From: Krasilnikovozyma curviuscula
Taxonomy: Eukaryota > Basidiomycota > Tremellomycetes > Cystofilobasidiales > Mrakiaceae
Direction: 5' to 3'
Length of the DNA stretch: 18,192 nt
NCBI GenBank assembly: GCA_014825775.1
Contig: MVAQ01000329.1
Span: forward strand, 1 to 18,192
Below, piece after piece: positions 8,687 through 18,192 of this stretch. Both the position numbers and the translations under genes were made by a program. The notes beneath the pieces are model-generated. The model had not been told where the DNA came from. It searched no databases and was given only the letters and a program-made list of their open reading frames with translations. Every line of letters begins with the position of its first letter. The stretch's first letter is position 1.

Positions 8687-10690
8687 ATGGCTTCTTCTAC
8701 TCGACCTCGAACGAGATCACGAAGTGAATCGATCGGACGCTCGCTGGGAGCTGTTCCAACGCTTCGAAGTCTGGCGTGAATACTCCTGCTCTCATTCCAC
8801 ATCAACTTGGCCTCTGCCTTGCTGACTAGAAATTCCTTCCTTTCATATTTCGACAGTGAACCAGCCCTGACATCTGTCCCAGCAACCTCAGCAGCAGCTC
8901 ACCCAAAGAAGAAGGCTGGCGGTCGCTTGGTTGACCGGGCGTTGGTCTCTGGAGGGATCCCTCAGTCGGACGGGCTGATCGCTGATATCAGAAGTGGGCG
9001 GTGGATGATTGTACCCAGTAAGCAAACTCCAATGATCTCTTGCAGTCTGTTGTTGCTCATAGGACTTCTCTGTCTTCACAGCGACGTCGGGAACGTTGCT
9101 GCTGTTCAGTTTCCTGCTGTACCTCAACTATGCTTTTGCTGCCTACGTCACCAACACCTACCTCACGAAATACAATATTACATCGCTGGGTGAAAATCCA
9201 TTTGCCAAGCTCTGGTTCATTTCTCATCCTGTCGCTGGAACGGAAGGGAGATATCAAAAGGGCCTCTGGGTAACTTGCAGCCCACCATGCATGGTTATTC
9301 GAAGCGGTTGACTAATAAGTATACTTCTTTCTTTTGTGCAGGATATTGCTTTCTTGGCCCACCACATCCTCACATTCACCTTCCTTCGACAATCGATCAC
9401 TCTATGGCTCCTCCGACCACTCGCACTCAAACTGGGTATCCGTGGCAGCAAACTTCTTCGCTTCCAAGAGCAAGGATATTGCATTCTCTACTGGGGCACC
9501 TTTGGTTCACTTGGACTTGTGGGTTGACGCTCTCTTGCAACTTGTGCATTCTTAGCATTGTTTCTGACCCTTGTATCATGCGTTGATTTATTAGTATGTA
9601 ATGCACGGCCTTCCAACTTGGTACTTCAACACTTCTGAATTCTGGAAGTCTTATCCAACTCATTGGCATATGACCGCACTGATGAAATACTACTATCTGT
9701 GAGCTGATTGACGTCTCCTTGTTCCTCCCATTTGTGGGACGCGCCACACGAGAGCTGATGAACGTGGTCTTCAAAGACTGCAATTCTCTTATTGGCTTCA
9801 GCAAGTGCTGATTCTCATCTTCAAGATTGAAAAGCCACGGAAGGATTACAATGAGTTGGTTGCGCACGTAAGTTCTGTCTGCACTTGTATCCCATAAATT
9901 GTTTTACTGACACTCTTTATGATTCATTATTTATCCAGCACTGCGTCACCATGTGGCTCATAGGCTGGTCTTATATTGTCAACGTACATCCTCCTTCCCT
10001 GTTCCAGCTTCCCTTCTCTAACCGCACCATCTGACATCCACAACACTTTCTTTCAGCTCACCTACATAGGAAATGCAGTATTCATCACCATGGACGTCTC
10101 TGATGCCGTCTTCGCGACTGCCAAATGTATTAACTACATCGAGACATCGTGGGCGGAAAACAAGGCTTCCAAGACGAAGACGGAGCACCTCAAATCATCC
10201 AACGGTATCGCTTCGTCCATCGCTTTGGTAACCTTCCTATGCGTCTGGACGTACCTACGGCATTACTTGAACTTCTGTGTTCTCTGGAGCGTGTGGTTCG
10301 AGTGGGGGATGATTCCGGAGGATGCCAGGGTGTTTGATCCATTAAATGGCAAGTATCTGGCTGGATGGATGAGATATCAGACTGTGAGTATTTTCTTTTT
10401 TAACACTCTGCTAGAGACATCGCTGAATGGTTTTTTTGTTCTCCATCGCAGTTCGTCCCAATTGCCTTGATACAGTGTCTGAATCTTTTCTGGTACTTCC
10501 TGATATGGAGGATCCTCATTCGGTACGAACTGCTTGCTTCTTCTTTACATCTCCTCTGAGTGATGGCCAGACTAACACTCTATTGTATATATCTAGTGCC
10601 GTCTTTGGAGCACCTGTCGCGGATGACAGATCCGATGACGAGGCCGAAGATTCGGAGGAGGACGAGGTCGGGGAAAAGAAAAACCTGTGA
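8687..10690 (+). CDS. LAG1: Ceramide synthase, LAG1/LAC1 family (TLC domain)
   Basis: Ten exons: 8687-8775, 8857-9017, 9082-9269, 9342-9518, 9595-9698, 9777-9867, 9939-9983, 10057-10383, 10452-10522, 10597-10690. Every phase matches, giving 448 aa. The enzyme joins fatty acyl-CoA to a sphingoid base in the ER membrane, making (phyto/dihydro)ceramide. The TLC domain starts near residue 185. The Lag1 motif is intact: His270-His271, then MWLIGWSY and YIGNAVFITMDVSD with Asp298 and Asp301. I see about six or seven hydrophobic membrane segments (about 88-107, 147-176, 190-208, 236-255, 272-296, 330-360, 395-418). The tail is acidic, ending in EKKNL, typical of fungal members with casein kinase II-type sites. 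Tremellomycetes have several paralogs, so the symbol marks the family, not a one-to-one ortholog. Confidence 0.95.
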
Positions 10691-11426
10691 AGTAACTAGT
10701 TGCTCTGTGTCTCTTTGAAGCTGTTTTTACACATAGTGTCGTGCTCTGTAACTTTTTGACCTTTTTGTAATACTTTCTGCAAGAGAACCGCGAACATTTT
10801 CTGACACTTTACTTTTTACCGCCTGCTTCCTCATTACATGATCTCAAAGTATCACTACCTAGCCAGCTTCTGACCCTAGCAGAGTCTTCGCTTACAACCT
10901 CATTTCGTGAATTCTCGAAGCGTACACCTGTCTTATTTCCCTGTTCAGCTCTAGTGCATCAGAAGCCTACTTCTGTATTGAATCACTAATATCTCTCCTC
11001 CCCCGAGACGACAACTGGCTGAAACACTTCTTCCCAATCGCCTTACACGAACAATATACGGACCATTGATATGCGGAAACCATGATGTATCTTTGATGCG
11101 AATAAACTTTTACATCTGATCCATTGGTTTTATAGGTATATCTCAATCAGTGTTCATCACCAGAGAGCTCTAATGTATCAGTAAGAAGGGAAAGAACAGA
11201 GCAAAGAAGTAACTACAAATTCCCAACTCAATAAACCCCTCTCGACAACTCCGGTGTATATCTATGTAACTCTTAAACAAAAGCAGAGCAATTGTCTCCC
11301 GCCAATTTCTGGCGCCATTTGATTGATATGCTGGTAATTTCCCTCTCTGGTGAAAGTATCGCTTGTATGTACATCTCGTGAAAGCGTGTTTCTTTTGTCT
11401 GATGATGAAGGGGCCTGTGGGGAGTT
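10691..11426. other. Convergent intergenic region, 3' UTRs
   Basis: About 735 bases between the stops of the ceramide synthase gene (plus) and module gene 1 (minus). It must hold both 3' UTRs and polyadenylation sites, and it is T-rich just after 10690. I found no open frame with motifs, no tRNA-like structure and no repeat. Confidence 0.5.
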
Positions 11427-13122
11427 CTAAGCTGCAGCAGGTGGTGGAATTAGAGCTTCCTCCATGATAGCACTCCTCGTAGTTGTGGTGCCACTTTCTG
11501 GGTCCAAAGGTGCAGCCAGGTCTTCTGAAGCTGATGGGCCAAGGACTGTCCCCTGCATTTCTTCAACGACAGCTGAAGCGATGGGTTCAGGAGCCTCTCC
11601 AGCCGTGACAGGAACGGGAACGGTGGCTGTCGTTTTCGTTATCGTCGTCGAAGGTGTGACAATCTCATCCTTCACAACTAGGGAGATAACGTCAGTCTGA
11701 AGACCAGCAGCGACTGTAGCGGCCGGAACGGTGGTTGATGCAAGGTGAGTTTCTTCAGATTCCATCTTGACATCGCCCCCTCCTCGTTGGAACGTCTCTT
11801 CTTCCTCCTCTTCCTCGAAGTCAAGCTCTTCCTCATCCTCATGCACCCTCTTCTTTGGGATCCAAGGTCCGGCAGTAACAGTTTCACCACCCCCACGACC
11901 GACGTCGTCGTTGCTTGGTGTCGCGACGAAACCGGCTGGTGAGCTCGATCCAACATCAAAGCTGTTATTCACGCTGGTACTCTTCTTTGCAGCGGTGAGT
12001 TTACGACGCTTATTGAGGCCTGACGTGCCTCGTCCTTCACGGCTCTCGCGCTCAAAGAAACGAATTTCGTCGACCCAGTAGTCACGCTCTTCGGCAAGCT
12101 CTTTAGACCACTTCTCAGGGATGGCAGGGGGTGTTGGGACGACTGGAGCTGCTTCTAGCCCATCTGCAGGTGCATCTGCTGATGGTTCAGCAAGTGTTGC
12201 AGCTTCAGTGACAACAGGGTTTGCGTCTGCGATAACTGAGACTGAGGGGACAGGCTGCTCAAGGGCAATAGGGGCAGCTGCAGTTGGCGCGGAATCCGAG
12301 TTTAGAGCTTCTGAGTCCAAAGCTGATGTTGCTGGTAAAGGAGCTGGCGTATCGACTGGCGGAAGAGAAGGAGCAGCGCCGTCCAAAGTCATTGTCGGCG
12401 CAGCGGCGGGCTCTGAGACAATAGCAGCGTCGGGCTCCACGGTGGCCCGAATGATTGGAATCGAAGGAGGTTCCGCATCTTCACCGTTCTCCGCTTTAAA
12501 TTCCTTCTCTAGCGCGTTCAGAGCGTCAAGTCTCAGCTGTCGAGCGATCGCTTCTCTAGCTTTTGTCTCTTTCACTCTTCTTCTGACTTTAGAGTCTTTT
12601 GGGTGCCAGAGGTTTTCAGCGAGTGGGCCGGTATATTCAGGAAGAGGGTATCTGGCAATGTAAGAATCAGCGAGAGCGTCGGAGCACACAGCAGAATGAC
12701 AAACTCACTTGGGAGTATACTCTGGGATATAAGGCTGTTGAACTTGGAAAACGTGGTGTGTAGGAGTAGTGATGAGACCTTCAAGCGCTTCGGACGATGT
12801 GGAGCCTAACCCTTCAATAGGCGTCGTACCCTGAGATCTTCTCTTGGGGCCATCGAAGAACATGCCCGCACGCTGTAGCTTCGCTCTTTCTCGACGGATT
12901 CGGCGTTCTTCCGCTTTAGCTTCATCGACAACTTCATCTCGCCTGGTTCTGGTCGGTGTTGAGGCTTCTGAACCAGGGAGCTGGAGACCAAGCGACAAGA
13001 GCAGCAATCTGTTAGATTCGATGTTTCGAAGTCTAAATCGAGGTTTTATTAGTATCAGCTGTGCAGGACAACCTAAAGGGGACTTAGGTTTACCTCTCCG
13101 CTTCATAGTCATCGTCTTCCAT
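11427..13122 (-). CDS. DYEA-module protein 1 (acidic, Ala/Pro-rich)
   Basis: Exons: 13122-13094, 13032-12709, 12651-11427; 525 aa. The 29-nt first exon encodes MEDDDYEAE and two bases of Arg. The 61-nt intron has a CTAAT branch, and the junction yields R-L-R-N-I-E-S-N-R then LLLLSLGLQLP. Residues 40-80 are rich in Arg/Glu. Block two (119-169) begins YPLPEYTGPL and includes HPKDS, KETKAREAIAR and DALNAL. Block three (309-318) is YWVDEIRFFE. Between them (about 195-300) is Ala/Pro/Ser low complexity. After block three come a nuclear-signal-like NKRRK (331-335), an acidic run (390-403) and two SUMO-type sites, VKME (412-415) and VKDE (444-447). I recognise no catalytic domain. By family analogy only, it is probably a nuclear scaffold-like protein. 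All three blocks recur in the neighbour at 14144. Confidence 0.78.
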
Positions 13123-14143
13123 CTTGAACAGCTGAGGTAAGGACGAGTGGCGCGGGAGAGCGCTGGGAGAGACGGACGGCGAACAAAATGCTTAGCCAGA
13201 CGCTCGAGATGGAGTGACGCGATGAAGAAAAATATTGGGGCTCACTTTGGATAGAGCGGGATGTAGGGAACAACGGTCTACTTCAAGATAAGGGCGTGAA
13301 ATATATTCGTTGTCAAATCTCTGGTGTGCGGTCAAAAAAAGTCAGGGAGTCGGGATTTTGGCCTCTCACCTGTACGACGAAGAGCTGAGTCTCCTACTGG
13401 AACAGATTCGAGTCTAAAAACAGCGGGGTAGATGGGACACTAGCCAAAAAAAATCTGGAGAGCTGGCTGATGACGGGAAGGGGCGCAGAGGGGAGGAAAC
13501 ATGGCACAGAGGAGAAGAGGACAGAGAAGTCAGTACGTAACGTTGATATTCAAACTGGGTGAGGATACCATGTACTCACAGATATCTCAGGGTGACTGAC
13601 CTCAATCCAGTCTGGGAGCTAATTCTCACCGTTGGGAGGCAGATCCCACCCACTCGACCCTCCTGCCGTTTTCGTACGTTTCTTGCCACCATAAATATCC
13701 TCCTCCTTTTTTCGACAATTTTCACAAAGTCAACAGAGCGCCAACAGTATGTAGAGCGAAACAGAAATGGAAGTCTACCCAGCGCAGCGACAGAGCGATG
13801 TGTAAACAGAGCGCACAGATCAACACGCCGCTTAAAAGTCGTTAGCAGGGCGGGAGGAAACAAGCTGGCGCTTTTCGGACCTGGGTCAGAATTGATATGA
13901 AAACGGCTTTCATAAATGACATTGAATACAGTTCTTGTAACGGAAGGTAGCCCAAGAGTGGGAGGCGGGTAGTTCATTGTGAGATTCCGAGGAGGAAGCG
14001 GCGAAGCGTCGTTTTCGACCATAGTTATCAATAAAGCGCATTCTACCTGTCGCTCATCGAAGGCAATAATCAGTTCATTATTTAATTAAGTAATATCAGA
14101 CGAGCTGACTTACCAAGACAACAGTACCTTCATTTCCCATTCC
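13123..14143. other. Intergenic region between module genes 1 and 2
   Basis: About 1 kb holding the promoter of gene 1 and the 3' UTR of gene 2. A minus-strand frame with ATG at 14022 runs to 13576 (148 codons, starting MVENDASPLPPRNL). I recognise no domain in it, and it contains splice-like signals, so it could be a small unannotated gene or chance. I give that about a one in five chance of being real. Confidence 0.35.
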
Positions 14144-15394
14144 TTATGATAAGTCAGACATCTCCGAGAGAGTAGAGCTTCCGACCGGACTATTTGCTGC
14201 TGATTCACCACCGATGCTGCTGATGAGATGTTGTTGCTGTATACGCTTGAGATGAGGTGGTTGATGAGGTGTTTCGCCAGATGGCTGGTAGTCATCTTCG
14301 TCAGTAAAATGTTCATCACCATGGGAGCCTCCGTCCTCCAAGATACCATCCATCTCCTCACCGAACTCCTCACTCTTCTCCCCATCCATGCCATCCGTTG
14401 ATGCAGTAGTGCCAAATTTTTTTCCTGTCTTGGCTGGGTTCTTCCTCTTCCCTCCCAAACCCTTGACAACCCTACCCATGCCGACCCTGTTCTTGGCCCT
14501 CCTGATTCTATCCTTCTCCCTGCGGGCCTCACGCTGCTTTGCATCCTCCACCTCAAGATCGATCTTCGCCCATTCTTTGACGGATTCCTCTAGCGACAGC
14601 GTTGTAGACGGGTGCAAGGTGTGGGATTGAAGCGCATGTAGACGACGCGCTTCGAAAGTCGAGATCTCCGAGTGCCAGTACTGGAGCTCGGATGTAAAGT
14701 CATCCAACGACGGAAGGGCAGCCGCGGTGGATGATTCGCCTAGAAGGGTTGACGTCGAAGCGACGGCGATGGTGGATTCTTCCAGTTTGGTGGTGGGTGA
14801 TTCGGATTTGGTTGCTGCCTCTATCAACGCCTTGAGTTCATCTACTCTGACGGCACGGCCCATGACTTCCCTCGCCTTGATTTCTTTCGTTTTCCTGTTC
14901 CTGAATGAGTCCTTGATGGACCACGTCGTCGGGAGCAGGGGGCCCTCTACGACAGGCAGCGGGTATCGAGGTTGGTAGGGAGAATGAAAGTCTTTTGATC
15001 TATCCCTTGTAGCGTCGATCTGGAGCTTCTTGACCTCGAGCTTCATTCCGTTGGCGTCGAACTCTGGAGCGGGCTCGTCATCAATACCTTTTGATCGCGT
15101 CGAGCGTGGTGGGATGGAGTAGTCAGCAGCTTTCTTCATGATTCTGTATTCTCGGTTTTTACGTTTGACTTCGAGCTGTTCTTCGGTAAGTTCTTTTTCG
15201 GTGGACACTGACGCGTTGGGTGTCGAGCCTGAGGGATCTGGGAGTTCGAGACCAAGCGACAAGAGGAGCCGTCGGTTCTCAGCTATGTTAGCAAGTCTTT
15301 GGGCTTCACTGTGAGCAGGTAACGACGGGTCAGTACTATGCACGTATTTAAATGCGGTGGGGCATGTCAAAACTGACTAGTCGTCGTCTTCCAT
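14144..15394 (-). CDS. DYEA-module protein 2 (basic C-terminal half)
   Basis: Exons: 15394-15378 (17 nt) and 15308-14144; 393 aa. Splicing across the 69-nt intron (GTCAGT donor, CACAG acceptor) gives MEDDDYEAQRLANI, then ENRRLLLSLGLELP, almost the same as gene 1. Block two (121-171) starts YPLPVVEGPLLPTTW and includes IKDS, KEIKAREVMGR and DELKAL, two residues from its position in gene 1. Block three (216-225) is YWHSEISTFE. The C-terminal half differs: a strongly basic segment (about 263-303, with EARREKDRIRRAKNR and GKRKNPAKTGKK) suited to nucleic-acid binding, then acidic and Ser-rich residues. It is a paralog of its neighbour, transcribed in the same direction. I recognise no known enzyme domain, so molecular function is unknown. 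A further 3' intron near the stop cannot be excluded. Confidence 0.8.
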
Positions 15395-16122
15395 CGCAAG
15401 GATACCAAACTTGAAAGTACACTAAAGAATACCTAGTCGAGTAAGAAGGTTATCCTGGGTGCGAAGCTGTAAGCCATAGTAGACACAAGAGTTAGCTAGT
15501 CAAACGGACGACAAGCAGAAGGTTTTACCAACTTGAAAATAGCTACAGCCTTCTACTTCAACACTTCAGATGATATCAATAGGCAGAAGTATGACAAAGA
15601 AGGCGTGGTCTGGGTAAGGTTTTGCCGGATAGGTGTAGTTTGGGGGGTGTAAACAAGGGGCAAGAAGGGAAACCCACATTAAACAGGCAGTCAGTCTTTT
15701 GTCAAGGAAAGGACCAGCAAAGCAATGAGCATACAGATGTTTGTAGTGTTTTGACTTACTTTTTTGTGTTGCAGTTTCGTCCTTCTTTTACCTGTTGTGA
15801 CGGTCTGAGGTTTTCTCGCTGAGTAGACTGCAACCCGTCAACAGTAGAAGAGAAAAAAAATATTTTATTTAGCTCCAGCTCATCTACGTTGGATCCCCTG
15901 TACTGATTCCCTTTGATTCGATGTGAGTAGAGAGCAGTTTTCCGCTTGCATTCGATCCGAACTGACCAACGGCTTCTTATCCCCCTACAGCGTTTTCTCT
16001 GCTGAAAAACACGCGTCCAACCGAGGTGAGTCGATGTGACTGCTGGCATGGGCTGGTAATCCTATTTGACAGATGACCTGGTCTCACTTTCTCTGTCTTG
16101 GTAGTAGGCCTTTTTGCCCAGA
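15395..16122. promoter_or_regulatory. Shared divergent promoter with a likely 5' UTR intron
   Basis: About 730 bases between the starts of module genes 2 (minus) and 3 (plus), which must hold both promoters. On the plus side a likely leader intron runs 16026-16104: GTGAGT donor, pyrimidine-rich tract and GGTAG acceptor, 79 nt. Removing it deletes three upstream ATGs (16034, 16048, 16073). An AT-rich stretch lies at about 15849-15870. I saw no convincing gene here. Confidence 0.45.
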
Positions 16123-17942
16123 ATGGCAGACAATGAGGATTAGTGAGTATTTCATCGTTCTCTCATCATGTTCCCCTTCACGTTCCCTGAAGAAGTTCTA
16201 CCCCGCCATTATACCCGATGTGCAGTGAAGCAATCAGACTCAGAAACATTCTCGAAAATCAGAAACTACTTGCGTCTCTGGGGGTTCAACCGAACGGAAT
16301 CAAGGGTGAAGAAGGTGACGAGGACGAGAATGAGGAACTGCTTCGAGAGGAGCGCCGTCTTGCTCGTGCTGAGTCCAAGGCCAGATTGACTGCTGAGAGA
16401 AGAGAAGGTGACCGTAGAAGAACAAGTAGAGCGACGGCATTTGTCAAGAAGGAAGCCGTCAATGCTGAGCCTGCAGCGCCTGTCAGGATCAGTAGAGAAA
16501 CTCGATACCGAGTGAGTGAGAGACCATCGCTGCTACTGGAGGAAAGGGCTCAATCTAATTGACTTTTTTGTTGATCTCTAGAACCGCCATGGACTTGGTC
16601 TTCCTCTCCCAATCGACATCATCGCCCACATCATTTCCCTCGCCTTGGCTCCTTTGTCCAGTACCTCAGTCTCCCTTCTCATTCTGAACAAGAAGCTGCA
16701 CTCGCTCGCCCTCCCACTCTTCTACTCCCACATTTCCATCACGTCCAATCGCTCTCTCCTCAAGGTGTTTGGGCTCAATACGGGTTTGTTTGAGAACGTG
16801 GGATCCATCGCTGGCGGAAATACGATGAAGAAGGGTAAGAAACCGATCCTGTTGGCCAACAGCACCCGAAAGAGGTTGGCTTTACCGTTAGAATTGATTG
16901 ATGATAGTAGACAAGCGTGGATTGAAAGGATGGAAGGGAAATTACAGTTTGTGAGTTGCTGTTTGTTTGCTCCTTTACATTCTCAGTTTTGTTTCTGACT
17001 TCTTCTATTCTTTTGTTTCAGGTCAAGACTATTACATTCGCTGAAAGATTCACAACCAACTTCCAGCTCACCGAAGCAACGAGCCTCATCAACAACGTCG
17101 AACCGCTCAACATCCTCCCTCTCCTTCCGTCGCTGGAACACATCACTATGCACTACATCACGCACCAGACATACCTCCCCATCATGCAACTTTACACACA
17201 TCTGTTCAATGCTCCATCTTTTGCACCGGTTCATGGCGTCCATGTTGGGCTCGATGTCATTCCACCGCAGAACCCGTTGCATGTCAATCGTATCTGCGAC
17301 GCTAGTCTGGGTGAAACTTTCATCAATAGAGCGACATCTATCGAGTTCATCAGCATTTTTGATGCTGTCCAATACTGCCTCAACTTAATTGCAACGTCCT
17401 CTTCGCCCGCTGCTGCTGCTGCTGGTATTGCTTCTGCGGGAGAAGTAGAAGAAGAAGCAGCAGAAGAAACATTGGTCGAGAAGATCCTCTCGTCACCAAC
17501 TCCACCAACCATCCCTGCAGAATTTACCAAGCCCCTCATAACATCTCTAGACATTACACATGTCCCCTTAATTCTTACGAAACCTGGCACGCTCGACCCG
17601 ATGGACACTCGTCTGCTTGAACTTCTCCCGCTCTTCTACCCCTCCCTCAAGCGCATCGCCGTCAAGTACATCAGAGTCCAGCATGCACCAAGGAAAGACC
17701 CCAAGTTCTTGGTGGAAGTCGCTAGAGACGGAGATGGTGGGTTTATGTGGAGGGACGCGATGAGACAGTGGATCAGCGTCGCAGGTAGTGTAGGTGGGAT
17801 GGTCACGTTCGAAGACGATGTTGAGGTGAGTTTGAGAATGAATGCCACTGGTTTCGTGAAGGCCGCTGAATTGACTGTTTCTCATTCGTTTACTCGACAG
17901 GCTGGTCAGATCTTGACTGATGTCTTGGAGAGGCTCAAATAA
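16123..17942 (+). CDS. DYEA-module protein 3 fused to an F-box-like protein
   Basis: Exons: 16123-16142 (20 nt), 16226-16511, 16582-16950, 17022-17825, 17901-17942; 506 aa. The first junction rebuilds MADNEDYEAIRLRNI, then ENQKLLASLGV, the module seen in genes 1 and 2, with the intron inside the same Tyr codon as in gene 2. Residues about 36-90 are rich in Arg/Glu and contain a SUMO-type VKKE. Exon 3 opens with an F-box-like segment (about 106-155: GLPLPIDIIAHIISLAL, then LILNKKLHSLALPLFYSHI). F-box proteins link substrates to SCF ubiquitin ligases through Skp1. The rest (LLPSLEHITMHYI, FYPSLKRIAVKYI) has LRR-like strands and an Ala/Glu low-complexity insert encoded at 17408-17470. The substrate is unknown. 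The final 75-nt intron is in frame and free of stops, so retention would add 25 residues. Confidence 0.78.
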
Positions 17943-18112
17943 ATAAAAACTGTGTATGAAACTGCAAGTCTGCTTGTCAAACCATTCATTATTCGGTATT
18001 TCCAATTTTTTGTAGCAGTGTTAAGTTCAGTCCTTTACGACGTCACTGCGCTGCAAATCCCACCTTCTTCCGCTTGTACAGATCAGAGCACATGATCCAT
18101 CCCATCTACACG
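17943..18112. promoter_or_regulatory. Short spacer, 3' UTR and next promoter
   Basis: Only 170 bases separate the stop of module gene 3 from the ATG at 18113 on the same strand. The spacer begins AATAAAAA directly after the stop and contains an ACGTCA core at about 18040. It must serve both as terminator and promoter if the downstream start is real. Confidence 0.35.
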
Positions 18113-18192
18113 ATGTCAAGCTTTTTCTCCTCTCCTCTACCTTCTGTATCAAACGCCCTACCACCTGGACCCATCCCGCCCATCCCCATTCC
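18113..18192 (+). CDS. 5' end of a further gene (partial)
   Basis: An ATG at 18113 opens a frame that stays open to the window edge (26 codons), reading MSSFFSSPLPSVSNALPPGP and then more Pro/Ile. The Ser/Pro-rich start is common for fungal proteins but uninformative. The call rests on the open frame, position and upstream spacer; product unknown. Confidence 0.4.
   Translation, partial: MSSFFSSPLPSVSNALPPGPIPPIPI

Noticed and set aside
9427..9867. 146-codon minus-strand frame inside the ceramide synthase gene
   Set aside because: Antisense to exons 4-6, which encode conserved TLC-domain sequence.
12121..12663. 180-codon open frame on the plus strand, Ala/Gly/Ser-rich
   Set aside because: It is the antisense shadow of the Ala/Pro-rich, GC-biased exon of module gene 1, whose minus-strand frame has homology to gene 2.
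13576..14022. 148-codon minus-strand frame between module genes 1 and 2
   Set aside because: No recognised motif, no convincing spliced continuation and composition like the surrounding spacer. Mentioned in the spacer entry but not called as a gene.

Overview
The window looks like a chromosome segment from a basidiomycete fungus of the Tremellomycetes (Cryptococcus/Kwoniella-like). I infer this from intron-dense genes, introns mostly 57-90 nt long with GTRNGT-type donors and CTRAY branch sites, tightly packed genes on both strands, and a ceramide synthase gene split into ten coding exons. There are no bacterial features. All gene models are hand-spliced: every accepted junction keeps the reading frame and joins conserved motifs, but none has been checked against transcripts or databases.

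Layout. (1) 1-2640 is a retrotransposon zone. It holds the C-terminal end of a LINE ORF2 (1-801), a 3' UTR with two strong hairpins, a degenerate CCTAA-rich (telomere-like) tract, an intact ORF1-like gene (1137-2249), and about 110-bp repeats that each end in CTTAAAACCTAACCTAA or a near variant. (2) 2664-6460, minus strand, is a Zn2Cys6 fungal transcription factor of about 967 aa in 11 exons. Its start codon appears to be created by splicing. (3) 6515-8445 is a decayed zone with an orphan reading-frame fragment, a cluster of palindromes and a second, stop-ridden LINE ORF2 relic on the minus strand. (4) 8687-10690, plus strand, is a complete ceramide synthase (LAG1/LAC1 family, 448 aa). (5) 11427-17942 holds three neighbouring genes (two minus, one plus) that all begin with the same module, M-x-D-x-x-D-Y-E-A-x-R-L-x-N-I, then N-x-x-L-L-x-S-L-G. 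Genes 1 and 2 are collinear paralogs. Gene 3 carries the module in front of an F-box-like protein. (6) A further plus-strand gene probably begins at 18113 and runs off the window.

The most interesting signal is the three-gene family with a shared N-terminal module and different C-terminal halves, which looks like local duplication plus exon shuffling. Next are the telomere-like LINE/ORF1 arrangement at the left edge and the intron-split start codon of the transcription factor. The genes do not form one pathway: the ceramide synthase acts in ER sphingolipid synthesis, the transcription factor is nuclear, and the module proteins are probably nuclear or ubiquitin-linked by inference only.
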